The position numbers and the translations under genes are program-made. Under the pieces are notes generated by a model. That model made no database searches. It was not told where the DNA came from and worked only from the letters and a program-made list of their open reading frames with translations. Positions 62,666 to 64,000 of a stretch of DNA of 64,000 bases are shown piece by piece (the first letter of the stretch is position 1; every line of letters starts with the position of its first letter). Source of the stretch: Mediterraneibacter massiliensis (GTDB lineage: Bacteria > Bacillota > Clostridia > Lachnospirales > Lachnospiraceae); assembly GCF_001487105.1 (NCBI RefSeq), contig NZ_LN913001.1:1505902-1569901 (forward strand). The letters run 5' to 3'.

Positions 62666-63661
62666 GTGGCAAGGGAAATCGTTTGTTTGGTCGTAAAGAA
62701 ATGTATAAGAATGCTTTTATTGTTGGCGGCAGTTAGTATTGCCGCCTTTGCGCTTGTAAGTGCTTCTCCTGTGGATCCTTTGCAGGCAAATGTGGGACAG
62801 GCTGCAATGGGAAGTATGAGCCGAGAGCAGATTGAAAAGCTGCAGTCTTATTGGGGGACGGATATGAAACCAGCAGAACGTTATGTGAATTGGGCAGGTG
62901 ATATGCTTAGAGGTGATATGGGGACATCTTTGCTGTATAGAAGACCCGTGACAAAAGTAATTGCAGAAAAGCTGTCGAATTCTTTTTTACTCCTTCTGAT
63001 CTCCTGGACATTTTCCGGAATGATCGGTCTTGTACTCGGTATATTAGCGGGAAGTTATCGTGATTCCTGGCTGGATAAGGTTGTAAGACGATATTGTCTT
63101 CTGATTTCCAGCACACCTGTATTTTGGCTGGCGCTTTTACTGCTTTTGATCTTTGCCGTCTGGCTGCAAATACTTCCGGTAGGTTTTAGCGTACCGATCG
63201 GAATGGCAGCTTCGGATGTGACACTTAAGGAGCGCGTCCTGCATGCCATCCTTCCGGCATTGACCTTAAGTATTACCGGGATCGCAAATATAGCCCTCCA
63301 TACAAGAGAGAAAATGGCAGAGGTGATGGAAAGCGAGTATATGCTTTTTGCCATGGCACGGGGAGAAAAGAAAAAGAGCCGTATTCTGCGACATGGTTTG
63401 AGGAACATGCTGTTTCCGGCATTAACGCTGCAATTTGCTTCTGTCAGTGAGATCATCGGCGGTTCTGTTCTGGTAGAACAAGTATTTTCTTATCCCGGAC
63501 TTGGGCAGGCGGCAGTGACTGCTGGGACAGGAAGCGATGTTCCTCTTTTACTCGGTATTACACTCGTAACTGCCGCGATTGTTTTTATCGGGAACCTGAT
63601 CGCGGATATACTCTATCCACTGATAGACCCCCGCATGAGGAGAAGGGGGAGAACAAGATGA
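62666..63661 (+). CDS. ABC transporter permease (DppB/NikB type)
   Basis: 331 residues, six predicted helices. VKKCIRMLLLLAAVSIAAFAL opens the protein; the periplasmic loop contains YWGTDMKPAERYVNWAGDMLRGDMGTS (shown here as a position, ~63-89); the cytoplasmic EAA loop is REKMAEVMESEYMLFAMARG. The end IADILYPLIDPRMR is typical. The start is a GTG at 62666, 2 bases after the binding protein stop; an ATG is not available nearby in frame. Overlaps the next permease by ATGA. Confidence 0.92.
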   Translation: MAREIVCLVVKKCIRMLLLLAAVSIAAFALVSASPVDPLQANVGQAAMGSMSREQIEKLQSYWGTDMKPAERYVNWAGDMLRGDMGTSLLYRRPVTKVIAEKLSNSFLLLLISWTFSGMIGLVLGILAGSYRDSWLDKVVRRYCLLISSTPVFWLALLLLLIFAVWLQILPVGFSVPIGMAASDVTLKERVLHAILPALTLSITGIANIALHTREKMAEVMESEYMLFAMARGEKKKSRILRHGLRNMLFPALTLQFASVSEIIGGSVLVEQVFSYPGLGQAAVTAGTGSDVPLLLGITLVTAAIVFIGNLIADILYPLIDPRMRRRGRTR

Positions 63662-64000
63662 ATCTAAGAAAAAAAACAGCATTTACAGTTAGTCTCTGTC
63701 TTGTTTTTTTAGCTGCAGTTGCAATATTGGGGGGCGCACTAAGAGAAACTGCGTTTTTGACAGATTTTACAAGGAAGAATCAGGCGCCTTCTTTTTCTTG
63801 CCTATTTGGAACAGACTGGATGGGGAGGGATATGTGGGCGCGGACATTGGCAGGGCTTTCTTTAAGTATATGTATAGGGACAGTGTCTGCCGCAGTCAGT
63901 GCTTGTATTGCGTTATTTCTTGGGATTGCGGCGGCAATCATGGGGAGAGCAGTGGACAGTGTGATTTCCTTTCTTATTGATATGATCATGGGAATCCCAC
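63658..64000 (+). CDS. ABC transporter permease (DppC/NikC type), 5' part
   Basis: The frame is open from the ATG at 63658 to the window end, 114 codons. A first membrane helix (FTVSLCLVFLAAVAIL) and the diagnostic SCLFGTDWMGRDMWART, equivalent to the HPLGTDxLGRDxxSR of DppC/OppC/NikC, are present, followed by LSLSICIGTVSA. Coupled to the upstream permease by ATGA overlap. The ATPase genes expected next lie beyond the window. Confidence 0.92.
   Translation, partial: MNLRKKTAFTVSLCLVFLAAVAILGGALRETAFLTDFTRKNQAPSFSCLFGTDWMGRDMWARTLAGLSLSICIGTVSAAVSACIALFLGIAAAIMGRAVDSVISFLIDMIMGIP

Overview
The window looks like a chromosomal segment of an anaerobic, spore-forming Clostridia, most likely a Lachnospiraceae (Bacillota). 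The signs are A-rich AGGAGG ribosome-binding sites, TTGACA/TATAAT promoters, a spoIVA gene, the pta-ackA-DUF177-rpmF-plsX-acpP-rnc-smc-ftsY order, and clostridial families such as UPF0210, the GGGtGRT protein, the CmpB-type membrane protein and DUF5692. The genus cannot be fixed from sequence reading alone.

Layout. 1-3.7 kb: tail of pyruvate kinase, a TrmB-type regulator translationally coupled to a diaminopimelate decarboxylase, tRNA-Leu(CAA) and a HAD phosphatase. 3.9-10.5 kb: polA-coaE-walJ-like hydrolase-ACT protein-UPF0210-DegV, all co-directional. 10.5-13.3 kb: a folded intergenic element, tmcAL on the minus strand, then mgtE. 13.4-25.6 kb: acetate formation (pta, ackA), lipid initiation and translation genes (DUF177, rpmF, plsX, acpP, rnc), smc, ftsY, threonine deaminase, and two small proteins of unknown role. 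25.68-27.47 kb: a complete IS1182-type insertion sequence. 27.6-35 kb: prs (minus), a DUF512 radical-SAM protein, der, plsY, gpsA and spoIVA. 35-39.3 kb: purine nucleoside phosphorylase, an MTA/SAH-type deaminase, a MoaB-like protein, a metallo-hydrolase, rnhA and the RNase P RNA. 39.4-42 kb (minus): pyrI, pyrB, a nitroreductase and a CmpB-like membrane protein. 42-51.5 kb: pheA, a DUF815 ATPase, a lipoprotein, rqcH (minus), then yicC-gmk-rpoZ-rimO-pgsA-cinA C-domain.

51.7-64 kb is the accessory-looking part. First comes a pair made of a NifU-like iron-sulfur scaffold and a GGGtGRT protein. After 611 bases without a gene comes an operon of hypB, a 902-residue multi-cluster iron-sulfur flavoprotein, hypA and a DUF5692 membrane protein. 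Its promoter lies between two near-identical, oppositely oriented 17-bp operators of the FadR/LldR type. A convergent GntR/FCD regulator gene lies just downstream and is the obvious candidate to bind them. Next come a tyrosine-recombinase-fold protein that has lost most catalytic residues and the start of a peptide/nickel-type ABC importer, which runs off the window end.

The best candidates for an undescribed system are the orphan HypA/HypB-flavoprotein-DUF5692 operon, which has no hydrogenase, urease or CODH in view, and the NifU-like/GGGtGRT pair. Smaller points of interest are a spoIVA leader where a terminator-like hairpin hides the ribosome-binding site and a possible sigma-E promoter sits in its loop, and an IS1182 copy whose outer flanks match those of a palindromic terminator repeat behind the RNase P RNA.
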